Position numbers and translations under genes: made by a program. The notes beneath the pieces are model-generated. The model searched no databases. It was not told the origin of the DNA and worked only from the letters and a program-made list of their open reading frames with translations. From positions 1 to 6,518 of the forward strand of contig JAPKCZ010000117.1 of NCBI GenBank assembly GCA_028822745.1: DNA of 6,518 nucleotides, read 5' to 3'. Of this stretch, positions 1 to 5,755 are shown piece by piece (the stretch's first letter is position 1; every line of letters begins with the position of its first letter). The DNA comes from Kiritimatiellia bacterium. GTDB taxonomy: Bacteria > Verrucomicrobiota > Kiritimatiellia > UBA8416 > JAIOPI01.

Positions 1-9
1 CCACGAGAT

Positions 10-906
10 TTATGTGTGGCTTGTGAAAGTACGAATCAATTCCTTCCCATTATTATTGGTAGGCACTAGCTCTGTCCCTCCGCAAGGAAGCTCATCAGGC
101 ACGCCCCGTCGCTGCAACTCGGCCCTGATTTCGAGAGAGGTCAAAAAGATCCAGGGCTTGGCGACGTTCTGGAAATCGACGGGCGTTTCGCTGAAATGGC
201 GCATTTCCTGGATGATCGTATCCCCTGGCGTCATACGCGTCAGCTCGCCGACAGGATTGTCGTTAGCGTCGTATTCAAGCGTCCAGACATCGAAAAGCCA
301 CCATGCACCATCCAGCCATTCGGCCCGGTCGGCGACATAGTCGCGTGCCCGCGTGCCGTCCTCGCGTTCTTGTGTGACTTTGACGCCTTGTAAAACCCGC
401 GATGTTTCTGTGTTGAAGAGATCAACACGCCAGATTCGCCGTGTCCTGACGTCGTAGTGCGTGAGGACGCTGGCTGGAACACTTTCGGCGGCCTTGTATC
501 CGGATTCCTGAAAGGTTTTGGTCCACTCAAAGGCTGGCGTCGCCAAAGTCTCTTTGATCAAGCTTGCGCCGACGCTAAAGAGAAAACCCGTGATCAGCAA
601 CGGGGTCATGATCCGGTATTGGCTGATGCCGCTGGCGCGCATTGCGGTTAGCTCGTTGTTGCGCGTGAAATTCCAGAGTGTATAGAGCGATGCCAGAAGC
701 AGTGATGCGGGTGCAAGATATTCCAAGGTCGGTAAAAGCATGCATGCGTAATAAAGCGCAATGGTGAGGGGCGGTGTTTCTGAGGCCAGAAATTTGTTCA
801 AGTGGTCGAACAGGTCCCAGATCACGAACAGCAGGGAGAAGCCCAGCATGCAATAGCCTAAGGGCATCAGAAAACTGCGTAAAATGTAGCGAGCGATGAT
901 TTTCAT
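10..906 (-). CDS. LptF/LptG-family permease (YjgP/YjgQ), apparently C-terminally truncated
   Basis: LptF and LptG are the inner-membrane permease subunits of the LptB2FG ABC transporter, which extracts lipopolysaccharide and passes it to the periplasmic Lpt bridge. The start 'MKIIARYILRSFL' is the typical amphipathic N-terminus of the family. Membrane segments lie at about residues 15-33, 48-76 and 101-117, with the conserved 'NELTAMRASGIS' coupling-helix-like motif at 84-95. A periplasmic beta-rich domain follows at about 120-250 ('VADRAEWLDGAWWLF', 191-205). The family is normally about 350-400 residues and ends in a second bundle of about three membrane helices. Here the frame stops at residue 298, after a hydrophilic tail from about residue 271 that does not resemble the family. 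Neither other minus frame in positions 1-115 restores the bundle. ATG 906 has no clear ribosome site. The gene lies 109 bases after the 68-residue membrane protein gene. LptF and LptG cannot be told apart here. Family call firm, functionality doubtful. Confidence 0.85.
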   Translation of the reverse strand: MKIIARYILRSFLMPLGYCMLGFSLLFVIWDLFDHLNKFLASETPPLTIALYYACMLLPTLEYLAPASLLLASLYTLWNFTRNNELTAMRASGISQYRIMTPLLITGFLFSVGASLIKETLATPAFEWTKTFQESGYKAAESVPASVLTHYDVRTRRIWRVDLFNTETSRVLQGVKVTQEREDGTRARDYVADRAEWLDGAWWLFDVWTLEYDANDNPVGELTRMTPGDTIIQEMRHFSETPVDFQNVAKPWIFLTSLEIRAELQRRGVPDELPCGGTELVPTNNNGKELIRTFTSHT

Positions 907-954
907 GAAATATGGTGCTTCAACGGTACGTGTCCTGTCCGAGTTCGGGCATGA

Positions 955-983
955 AACCGTATGCTAAACAAGGTTCTTGTCAA
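955..983 (-). promoter_or_regulatory. Weak sigma70-like promoter candidate upstream of the permease gene
   Basis: On the minus strand a perfect TTGACA (983-978) is followed after 16-17 bases by TACGGT or ACGGTT, a poor -10 match of about three of six positions. It lies about 50 bases upstream of the ATG at 906, in the 109-base gap after the upstream operon. Only the -35 box is convincing. The permease could equally be transcribed by read-through from the upstream genes. Confidence 0.25.
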
Positions 984-1015
984 GGGCAACTGCGGGATTG
1001 TGTGCGCCCTGGGTA

Positions 1016-1222
1016 TTATGGGTGTGGCGTCGTGTCGTGCGGCGGTTCAGCGTCGTCGCTTTCTGGCGCAGGATTAGAGAGGTCCTTGAGGCCGGGGTGA
1101 GGGGGCTTGTTCTCCCATACACTTCCCTTTTTGAAGAAATCCACCATTTTACTGACGATGAAGTAACCAATGATGGCCGTAACGATCGCGACAGCCGCGA
1201 GTATCATGTCCTCTTTGTTCAT
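1016..1222 (-). CDS. Small single-span membrane protein, 68 residues, unknown function
   Basis: I do not recognise this protein. From ATG 1222 it encodes a short N-terminus 'MNKED', a hydrophobic helix at about residues 6-24 (ILAAVAIVTAIIGYFIVS), a basic patch 'FFKK' (29-32), and a proline- and acid-rich tail ending 'PPHDTTPHP'. A longer version starting near 1315 is possible, but I chose ATG 1222 for two reasons. It is preceded by a Shine-Dalgarno-like AGGA about 6 bases upstream. It also overlaps the TGA of the preceding gene as ATGA (1222-1219), the classic arrangement for translational coupling. The extension would encode a basic segment lying entirely inside the upstream gene. The coupling suggests that it is produced with, and may act with, the zinc-ribbon membrane protein. 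A role as a small accessory or scaffold subunit is inference. Confidence 0.7.
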   Translation of the reverse strand: MNKEDMILAAVAIVTAIIGYFIVSKMVDFFKKGSVWENKPPHPGLKDLSNPAPESDDAEPPHDTTPHP

Positions 1223-2379
1223 GCCGTTCCTGTTGGTTTTGAGGTGAGCGCGACGCCTGGGCAGTCTGAACAATCGCCCGACGGGCGTGTGTATTGGCTC
1301 AAACAGCGTGGGCAATAGGCCAGATCTTCCGCAGCACCCTCTGGGGCCACCTTCCAGCGGTCCGGGTCGAGCTTGTGTGCGGTCATGACGGCCAGAATGT
1401 ATGTGACATGGTTGCGGTTGTGGGTCTCGACGGTGTCGCGCGCATCTTCAGGAATCTCATTCATGGCTGTCGGGTGATGCAGGTCCCGCAAAAGTTGATC
1501 GCCAAGAGATTGCGCCAAATCCCTCGATTCGGTGGCCAGTGCAATCGCGATGGGGTGGAATGCGTGGCATGCATGACGCATGACGTTGTCGGCCGCGCGT
1601 GCTGCCATGGGCCAGCTCAGCAGGATCACGGCGGTATGTGAGCGACGGTGGCTTTTGTCCTCGGGGTGCAGGCGACGGTGGGCGATACCATAGACGATGG
1701 CGTTGATCACGACGCAGCTCAGAATTAAGAGCCCAAGTGGGATGATGGTAAACGCTATGCCAAATCGACTCGCTGCCAATGGGGCCACGACGAACATGGC
1801 CACGCATTGTAGCACACCGAAAATTTGTGGCGTCAACGCCGCCCGTCGGACTTCAGTCAGACGTGTTCGCGCTGCGTCGACGTCGATGTGCGCCTTCCAG
1901 GCTGACGCAATGACGTCGGCCCGTTCTTGCGGCGCGGCCGACTGTATGGCGCTAAGCAGTGTTGCTACTGCATCCGCATGAGCAGGCGTTGTGCAGGTGT
2001 GCCACGTGGAGTCGCCAATTTTGATGGTGTCGCCAGCCGAACGGATGGGCGCCGTGTCGTCGCCGAGATTTACGGTTGTGCCCTTTTGGGCGCGGCGGCC
2101 TTGTGTGTTCCACGAGAGCGAGCTGTTGGCGCTGATGCTCGACGCGCTAAAGGCGATGTCCCAGGGTTGTGCCTGAAGCATTGTCAGTCGTGGCAAGGGC
2201 AATAGGGGCAGCATGGCGGGTGCGCCTTGCTGACGACCGAGCATCGTGCCGCAGGATTTGAAACGCCAGCGGCCTGTGCGCATGCCTGTCAGTAATAGCG
2301 CCTGACGCGGGAGCCACCAGATACAGTCGCTGACATAAAGCAGCGCAAGGATCGCAAGCAGGCTCTGGCCTTCACTCAT
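1219..2379 (-). CDS. Membrane protein with C-terminal CxxC-CxxC zinc ribbon, unknown function
   Basis: A 386-residue protein that I cannot assign to a named family. Visible parts, in order: a hydrophobic N-terminal segment at about 7-22 ending 'YVSDCIWWLP'; a soluble region of about 160 residues (25-185); two adjacent membrane helices at about 187-206 and 210-232; a histidine- and alanine-rich cytoplasmic-like region (235-350); and a C-terminal zinc-ribbon knuckle pair, C356-x2-C359 and C370-x2-C373 ('CPRCLSQY' and 'CSDCPGV'). Such ribbons usually bind one zinc ion and serve protein or nucleic-acid contacts; that role is inferred. The start at ATG 2379 is preceded by GGGATG about 7 bases upstream and lies 18 bases after the DUF2167 stop. 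The stop overlaps the start of the 68-residue gene. The tight spacing on both sides argues for one operon and for a shared role at the cell envelope. Confidence 0.75.
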   Translation of the reverse strand: MSEGQSLLAILALLYVSDCIWWLPRQALLLTGMRTGRWRFKSCGTMLGRQQGAPAMLPLLPLPRLTMLQAQPWDIAFSASSISANSSLSWNTQGRRAQKGTTVNLGDDTAPIRSAGDTIKIGDSTWHTCTTPAHADAVATLLSAIQSAAPQERADVIASAWKAHIDVDAARTRLTEVRRAALTPQIFGVLQCVAMFVVAPLAASRFGIAFTIIPLGLLILSCVVINAIVYGIAHRRLHPEDKSHRRSHTAVILLSWPMAARAADNVMRHACHAFHPIAIALATESRDLAQSLGDQLLRDLHHPTAMNEIPEDARDTVETHNRNHVTYILAVMTAHKLDPDRWKVAPEGAAEDLAYCPRCLSQYTRPSGDCSDCPGVALTSKPTGTA

Positions 2380-2397
2380 CGTTGCATCCCGAGCGGG

Positions 2398-3348
2398 CTA
2401 ATCTTTTGAGCGGCGCCCAAACAGGCGTTTGAAAAAAGCACCGATCGCGATAAACCCGATAATGATAGGTTTCATGAACTTCTGGAGTAAGCCGGTTTTG
2501 GCCGCCATCGCCAGACCGCCGCCCAACACCAATCCTGCTAAGCCGTACTTCGCAATTTTGTCGCCCTTACGAAAATCCGTGTAACGTCGCCCGTCTTTGA
2601 ATGAGAAACCGTTTAAACTGCTCTGGTATTCTTCCAGCGCCGAATCGAATACGTCAGGATCGCAGACCAGCGTGACTTTCATCACGCCTTCGCGACCGAG
2701 GAGACGCGTGTTGTGATTGACGCCAAAGGTGCCGTCGGGCTCGGAGCGGAACTTAAATGCCCACTCGAGGTTTTGTGTCGCGTCATTGTAATAGGGAGGG
2801 TGCACCCAGCCGACCATGTGCAGTGTCGAATATCCGTTTCGGGCACGTTCTTTGTTGGAAGGTGCTTCGCCTTCCTTCATCGAGTCCATCAGGGCATCGC
2901 CGTCGAGTTGGTCCTTTTCGTCATCTTTGACGTGGCCGGAACTGTCGTATTCAAACACAGCAAACCAGCGAAAATTGCCATCGTCTTCATTAAGAACAGG
3001 GGCGAAAAATCCGACTTCATTGCCGGCGGTCAGATTGCCCATCGCGCGCATCAGTTGAATCGTGCCGTCCGCATCGGTGAACATGTAGCCGTCAGGTACC
3101 GTGATTTCGGCCTCTTTACCCATTTCGCCTTTACCTGATGTGACCCAGGTCATCGCGTCGAAAAGGCTCGGCTGTTCCGTTTCCGGTGCTGCTGCTTCTG
3201 GTGCGACTGCTTCTGGCGTAGCCTCTAGGTTTTCGCTGCGCTCCAGAAGTTCCTCGACCGTGTTTAGTTCATCTTGTGCCGATGCCAGTGGCAAAGAGAT
3301 TAGAAGGATTGCGCTCAATGCTGTTGCAACTCGCTTGATCATACCCAT
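2398..3348 (-). CDS. DUF2167-family membrane-anchored secreted protein
   Basis: The 316-residue protein matches the DUF2167 family (COG4714, uncharacterised membrane-anchored proteins); its molecular function is not known. A signal peptide occupies residues 1-24 (MIKR, hydrophobic core ALSAILLISL, cleavage likely after 'ASA'). An Ala/Pro/Glu-rich linker with 'EAVAPEAAAPE' follows at 43-60. The family core spans about 65-262, with recognisable signatures: 'GHVKDDEKDQLD' (138-149), 'GWVHPPYYNDATQNLEWA' (180-197) and 'NHNTRLLGREGVMKVTLV' (211-228). Two hydrophobic segments near the C-terminus (about 267-285 and 292-306) and a basic end 'KRLFGRRSKD' indicate membrane anchoring with the core outside the cytoplasm. 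Start ATG 3348 is chosen because it gives the complete signal peptide and has AGAAAG about 6 bases upstream; a second Met two codons on would serve equally. It is the first gene of the apparent three-gene operon. Length is normal for the family. Confidence 0.9.
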   Translation of the reverse strand: MGMIKRVATALSAILLISLPLASAQDELNTVEELLERSENLEATPEAVAPEAAAPETEQPSLFDAMTWVTSGKGEMGKEAEITVPDGYMFTDADGTIQLMRAMGNLTAGNEVGFFAPVLNEDDGNFRWFAVFEYDSSGHVKDDEKDQLDGDALMDSMKEGEAPSNKERARNGYSTLHMVGWVHPPYYNDATQNLEWAFKFRSEPDGTFGVNHNTRLLGREGVMKVTLVCDPDVFDSALEEYQSSLNGFSFKDGRRYTDFRKGDKIAKYGLAGLVLGGGLAMAAKTGLLQKFMKPIIIGFIAIGAFFKRLFGRRSKD

Positions 3349-3366
3349 GTTCGCTTTCTTGAATTA

Positions 3367-3573
3367 ATGAATGAAAGGCCACCCCGCCGGAAACCGTCAC
3401 CCAACCACAGACGCTCCGATGCGTCGAGCAAATTGGCGGGGGCAGTGGTTGCCACTGTTGCGTTGTATGAGGTTTTCGACGTAGTGTTTCCCGGTGAAAT
3501 CCTGGTAATATTGGTGTTGATTTTTACATGTGTCAGTATGGGGTTTTTCTCATGCAAAAAGGACTTAAGCTAG
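3367..3573 (+). CDS. Possible small two-span membrane protein (hypothetical)
   Basis: A 68-codon plus-strand ORF. Its N-terminus is strongly basic and proline-rich ('RPPRRKPSPNHRRSD', 4-18). It is followed by two hydrophobic stretches, about 23-41 (LAGAVVATVALYEVFDVVF) and 44-61 (ILVILVLIFTCVSMGFFS), and a short 'CKKDLS' end. The basic-then-hydrophobic layout with a hairpin of two helices is what a small inner-membrane protein would look like. Against it: there is no ribosome site before ATG 3367, only 18 bases separate this start from the divergent DUF2167 start, and the opposite strand would have to hold that operon's promoter. I recognise no homologue. It may be a chance ORF. Confidence 0.3.
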   Translation: MNERPPRRKPSPNHRRSDASSKLAGAVVATVALYEVFDVVFPGEILVILVLIFTCVSMGFFSCKKDLS

Positions 3574-3625
3574 AGCCGTTCGGTCAAGGCTCGACATTCA
3601 AAACCAGAGGACCCCAAGGGATAAA

Positions 3626-3645
3626 CCACATGTTGAGACATGTGG
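3626..3645. repeat. Perfect 8-bp inverted repeat with 4-base loop (operator or hairpin)
   Basis: CCACATGT and its exact complement ACATGTGG flank the loop TGAG. The arms contain two copies of the self-complementary hexamer ACATGT, at 3628-3633 and 3638-3643, whose starts are 10 bases apart, about one helical turn. That suits a dimeric regulator binding one DNA face. It lies about 100 bases upstream of comM and overlaps a -35 candidate. An RNA hairpin is also possible, but the bases after it (CATTTCGTTCTTAATTTTC) are only moderately T-rich and do not make a clean intrinsic terminator. Confidence 0.55.
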
Positions 3646-3660
3646 CATTTCGTTCTTAAT
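3633..3660 (+). promoter_or_regulatory. Weak sigma70-like promoter candidate for comM
   Basis: TTGAGA (3633-3638, five of six to the -35 consensus), a 16-base spacer and CTTAAT (3655-3660, four of six to TATAAT) lie about 85 bases upstream of the comM ATG. The -35 box falls within the inverted repeat at 3626-3645, so a regulator bound there could block transcription. This is pattern matching only. Confidence 0.25.
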
Positions 3661-3745
3661 TTTCTACCAGGAGGCAGAATTACACTTTGCATTTCGGGTG
3701 TGATGGATTAGGCTTTGGGCAACCTATTCCTTGAGGGGGGATCCT

Positions 3746-5281
3746 ATGCTTGCTACTGTTTTTTCTGGCGCTGTTTATGGCGTGGACGCGTATCGGGTGG
3801 AAATTGAGGTCAATGCGGGGCGCGGGGATCCGCAGATCATTGTTGTGGGGCTTCCCGATGCCGCCGTACGCGAGAGCCGCGACCGTGTGCATACCGCCAT
3901 TCTAAACGCCGGCTTTAAACCCCACATTGGCAAACAGGTCATTAATTTAGCCCCGGCCGATATCAAAAAAGAAGGGCCGGTTTTCGACCTGCCGATCGCA
4001 GTGGGCATGCTGGCGGCCTCGGGTGAAATCGAAACCGATAAACTGGATCGCTATGCCATGATCGGCGAGCTCGCGCTAAGCGGCGAGGTCCGCAGCGTGA
4101 AGGGCGTATTGCCTATCGCGCTTCGCTGTCGCGATGCAGGCCTGACAGGCCTGCTGGTACCCACCGAGAATGCCGAAGAAGCCGCTGTCGTCAAAGGCCT
4201 CGATGTGCACCCCGTCGCCTCACTGCGCGAGGCGACGAATTTCCTGGAAGCCGCCTCAGGCGCGACGCCGTTTCACGTCGACACGGATACGCTCTTCAAT
4301 AGTAACGACCACCACGCAACCGATTACGCGGAAGTGAAGGGCCAGGAACAAGCCAAGCGCGCGATCGAAGTCGCTGTGGCAGGCGGGCACAATTGCCTGA
4401 TGATCGGATCGCCAGGCACGGGCAAATCGATGCTAGCCAAACGACTGCCGTCGATTCTTCCGGCAATGACGCTCGAGGAAGCACTGCAAGCCACGAACAT
4501 TCACAGTATCTCGGGAACACTGGGCGCGCATCGCGCGTTGATTACACAGCGCCCGTTTCGTTCGCCGCATCACACCATCTCAGACGCAGGATTGCTCGGC
4601 GGCGGTACACACCCGGCGCCCGGCGAAGTAAGCCTTGCGCATCACGGCGTGCTCTTCCTGGATGAACTACCCGAGTTTCGCCGCAATGTGCTTGAGGTCC
4701 TTCGGCAACCTCTGGAAGACGGTCATGTCACGATCTCACGTGCATCGGGCAGCGTGACTTTCCCTTGTCGATTCATGCTGGTGGCCGCTATGAACCCCTG
4801 CCCTTGCGGATTTTATGGCGACCCCAAACGCGACTGCCGTTGTACGGATGCGCACATTCACAAGTACCGCAACAAAATTAGCGGCCCCCTTCTGGATCGT
4901 ATCGACATTCATGTCGAAGTGCCGCCGATCTCACACGACGATTTAATGTCGCTCGAGGAAGGCGAGCCCTCGGCAGCCATTCGCGAACGCGCCATCGACG
5001 CGCGCCACATTCAGCAAGAGCGTTTTGCACAGGCCGAGCAGACCCACTGTAACGCCAACATGAGTCAGAAAGAGATCCGAGAACACTGCCGCATGAACAA
5101 CGACACGCAACAGTTGTTGCGCTCAGCCATCAACGAATTGAACTTCAGTGCCCGCGCCTACGACCGTATTCTGAAAGTGGCACGCACGATCGCTGATCTC
5201 GCCCAGAGCGAATCGATCGAAATCGACCATGTCGGCGAAGCCATACAGTACCGCACGCTTGACCGCCAACTATGGTCGTGA
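3746..5281 (+). CDS. comM: YifB/ComM-family Mg-chelatase-like AAA+ ATPase
   Basis: A complete 511-residue member of the YifB/ComM family, of normal length. In naturally competent bacteria ComM is a hexameric helicase that drives branch migration of incoming DNA during recombination; it is widespread in non-competent species too. Residues 1-165 form the Lon-protease-like N-terminal domain ('VVGLPDAAVRESRDRV', 33-48; 'FDLPIAVGMLAASGE', 80-94). The Mg-chelatase/AAA+ core follows: Walker A 'GSPGTGKS' (221-228), 'RPFRSPHHTISDAGLLGGG' (269-287), Walker B 'LFLDE' (303-307), the cysteine cluster C352, C354, C364, C366, and 'LLDRID' (382-387). A C-terminal Mg-chelatase domain ends with 'SARAYDRILKVARTIADLA' (468-486). 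ATG 3746 is preferred over an upstream in-frame TTG (3731) because 'MLATVFSGA' is the family N-terminus and GAGGGGGG ends 5 bases before it. The TGA overlaps a downstream small gene. A promoter with an inverted repeat may control it. Confidence 0.96.
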   Translation: MLATVFSGAVYGVDAYRVEIEVNAGRGDPQIIVVGLPDAAVRESRDRVHTAILNAGFKPHIGKQVINLAPADIKKEGPVFDLPIAVGMLAASGEIETDKLDRYAMIGELALSGEVRSVKGVLPIALRCRDAGLTGLLVPTENAEEAAVVKGLDVHPVASLREATNFLEAASGATPFHVDTDTLFNSNDHHATDYAEVKGQEQAKRAIEVAVAGGHNCLMIGSPGTGKSMLAKRLPSILPAMTLEEALQATNIHSISGTLGAHRALITQRPFRSPHHTISDAGLLGGGTHPAPGEVSLAHHGVLFLDELPEFRRNVLEVLRQPLEDGHVTISRASGSVTFPCRFMLVAAMNPCPCGFYGDPKRDCRCTDAHIHKYRNKISGPLLDRIDIHVEVPPISHDDLMSLEEGEPSAAIRERAIDARHIQQERFAQAEQTHCNANMSQKEIREHCRMNNDTQQLLRSAINELNFSARAYDRILKVARTIADLAQSESIEIDHVGEAIQYRTLDRQLWS

Positions 5282-5645
5282 CAGATGCACACGGCATTGG
5301 AGTGGATAAACAGGAACTCGTCGAGGCGTACGATGTCCTGCGAATTCGCCCAATGCAATATGGGGCCTAGACAGACCATTATCGCGAATTTCCTTCAGGC
5401 CATGGCCGCCCTGTGCAAGGGACGGACCAGCTGGGAAAAGATTTTCGCAACTATTTCCGGACATGACCCTCGCTCACTTCTACATGGTTATAGAGGGGGA
5501 TGTATTTTTCTTTGCACCGAGAGGCGTTATGCGGGACAAGTATGACGACATGGCCGCTGGTGCCATGGCGGGTCAGAGCATGCAAAAGTACTATCTCATG
5601 AAGAAAACGAACGAGGGCCAGACCATCAGCGCGCGGCCTAATTAA
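5272..5645 (+). pseudogene. Small gene overlapping the comM stop, split by two apparent frameshifts
   Basis: No single frame is open across this stretch, but three consecutive pieces read like one protein. Piece 1 starts at ATG 5272 (or GTG 5278, whose GTGA overlaps the comM TGA) and gives 'VDKQELVEAYDVLRIRPMQY' before a stop at 5368. Dropping one G of GGGG (5362-5365) continues as 'GPRQTIIANFLQAMAALCKG' and 'RTSWEKIFATISGHD'. Dropping one C of CCC (5467-5469) continues as 'LAHFYMVIEGDVFFFAPRGV' and 'MRDKYDDMAAGAMAG', ending 'TISARPN' at TAA 5643-5645. The restored protein would be about 123 residues, mostly soluble, with no signal peptide. I do not recognise the family. The overlap with comM suggests co-transcription. 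It is either a decaying gene or an intact one with sequencing indels. The alternative is unrelated short ORFs, for instance 5285-5545 or 5463-5645 alone. Confidence 0.5.
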
Positions 5646-5655
5646 AAGCGAGCAC

Positions 5656-5684
5656 TTGTCATTTCAGGGAAAAGGGTCAACAAT
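5656..5684 (+). promoter_or_regulatory. Sigma70-like promoter candidate upstream of the SGNH-like gene
   Basis: TTGTCA (5656-5661, five of six) and AACAAT (5679-5684, four of six) are separated by the ideal 17 bases and sit in the short gap after the stop at 5645, about 70 bases before the GTG at 5756. The position fits independent transcription of the SGNH-like gene. The match is moderate and no operator is obvious. Confidence 0.35.
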
Positions 5685-5755
5685 CCTTTCTCTGCCATCA
5701 TCTGTGCATTGTGGCTTTGGGGGTCGTCGCTTGCTTAAGTTAGGCGGATTGTTCC

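Larger units (their letters stand above)
3349..3745. other. Divergent intergenic region between the DUF2167 operon and comM
   Basis: A 397-base gap separates two divergently transcribed units, so promoters for both should lie here. It contains a possible plus-strand small ORF (3367-3573) and a perfect 8-bp inverted repeat (3626-3645). Smaller dyads are also present: CAGTGG/CCACTG with a 3-base loop at 3443-3457, GACGC/GCGTC at 3410-3425, and GAGCC/GGCTC at 3573-3592. I could find no convincing minus-strand promoter for the DUF2167 operon. The leader of comM (3646-3745) is AT-richer than the coding regions and ends in a strong ribosome site. Confidence 0.6.

Noticed and set aside
1223..1315. 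N-terminal extension of the 68-residue membrane protein to a 99-residue form
   Set aside because: The added part lies inside the preceding gene and is basic without a clear ribosome site, whereas ATG 1222 has AGGA upstream and an ATGA overlap.
1294..1641. Plus-strand ORF of 115 codons
   Set aside because: Antisense to the zinc-ribbon membrane protein gene; no ribosome site or domain signal.
2713..3138. Plus-strand 141-codon ORF
   Set aside because: It is antisense to the DUF2167 gene, which has a signal peptide and family motifs; the plus-strand translation shows no recognisable structure.
3443..3457. CAGTGG/CCACTG hairpin
   Set aside because: Only six base pairs, with no adjacent T-run or promoter element; within chance expectation.
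3731..3745. TTG start five codons upstream for comM
   Set aside because: These codons coincide with the GAGGGGGG ribosome-binding region; 'MLATVFSGA' is the conserved family N-terminus.
5373..5463. Alternative continuation of the first small-gene piece in its own frame, through the TAG at 5368, ending at a TGA
   Set aside because: It needs stop-codon read-through with no supporting element, and the neighbouring frame gives a more protein-like helix and a better link to the downstream piece.
5669..5693. Terminator-like pairing of AGGGAAAAGG with CCTTTCTCT after the small gene
   Set aside because: The stem is imperfect and A/U-rich with only about five continuous pairs, and no U-run follows.
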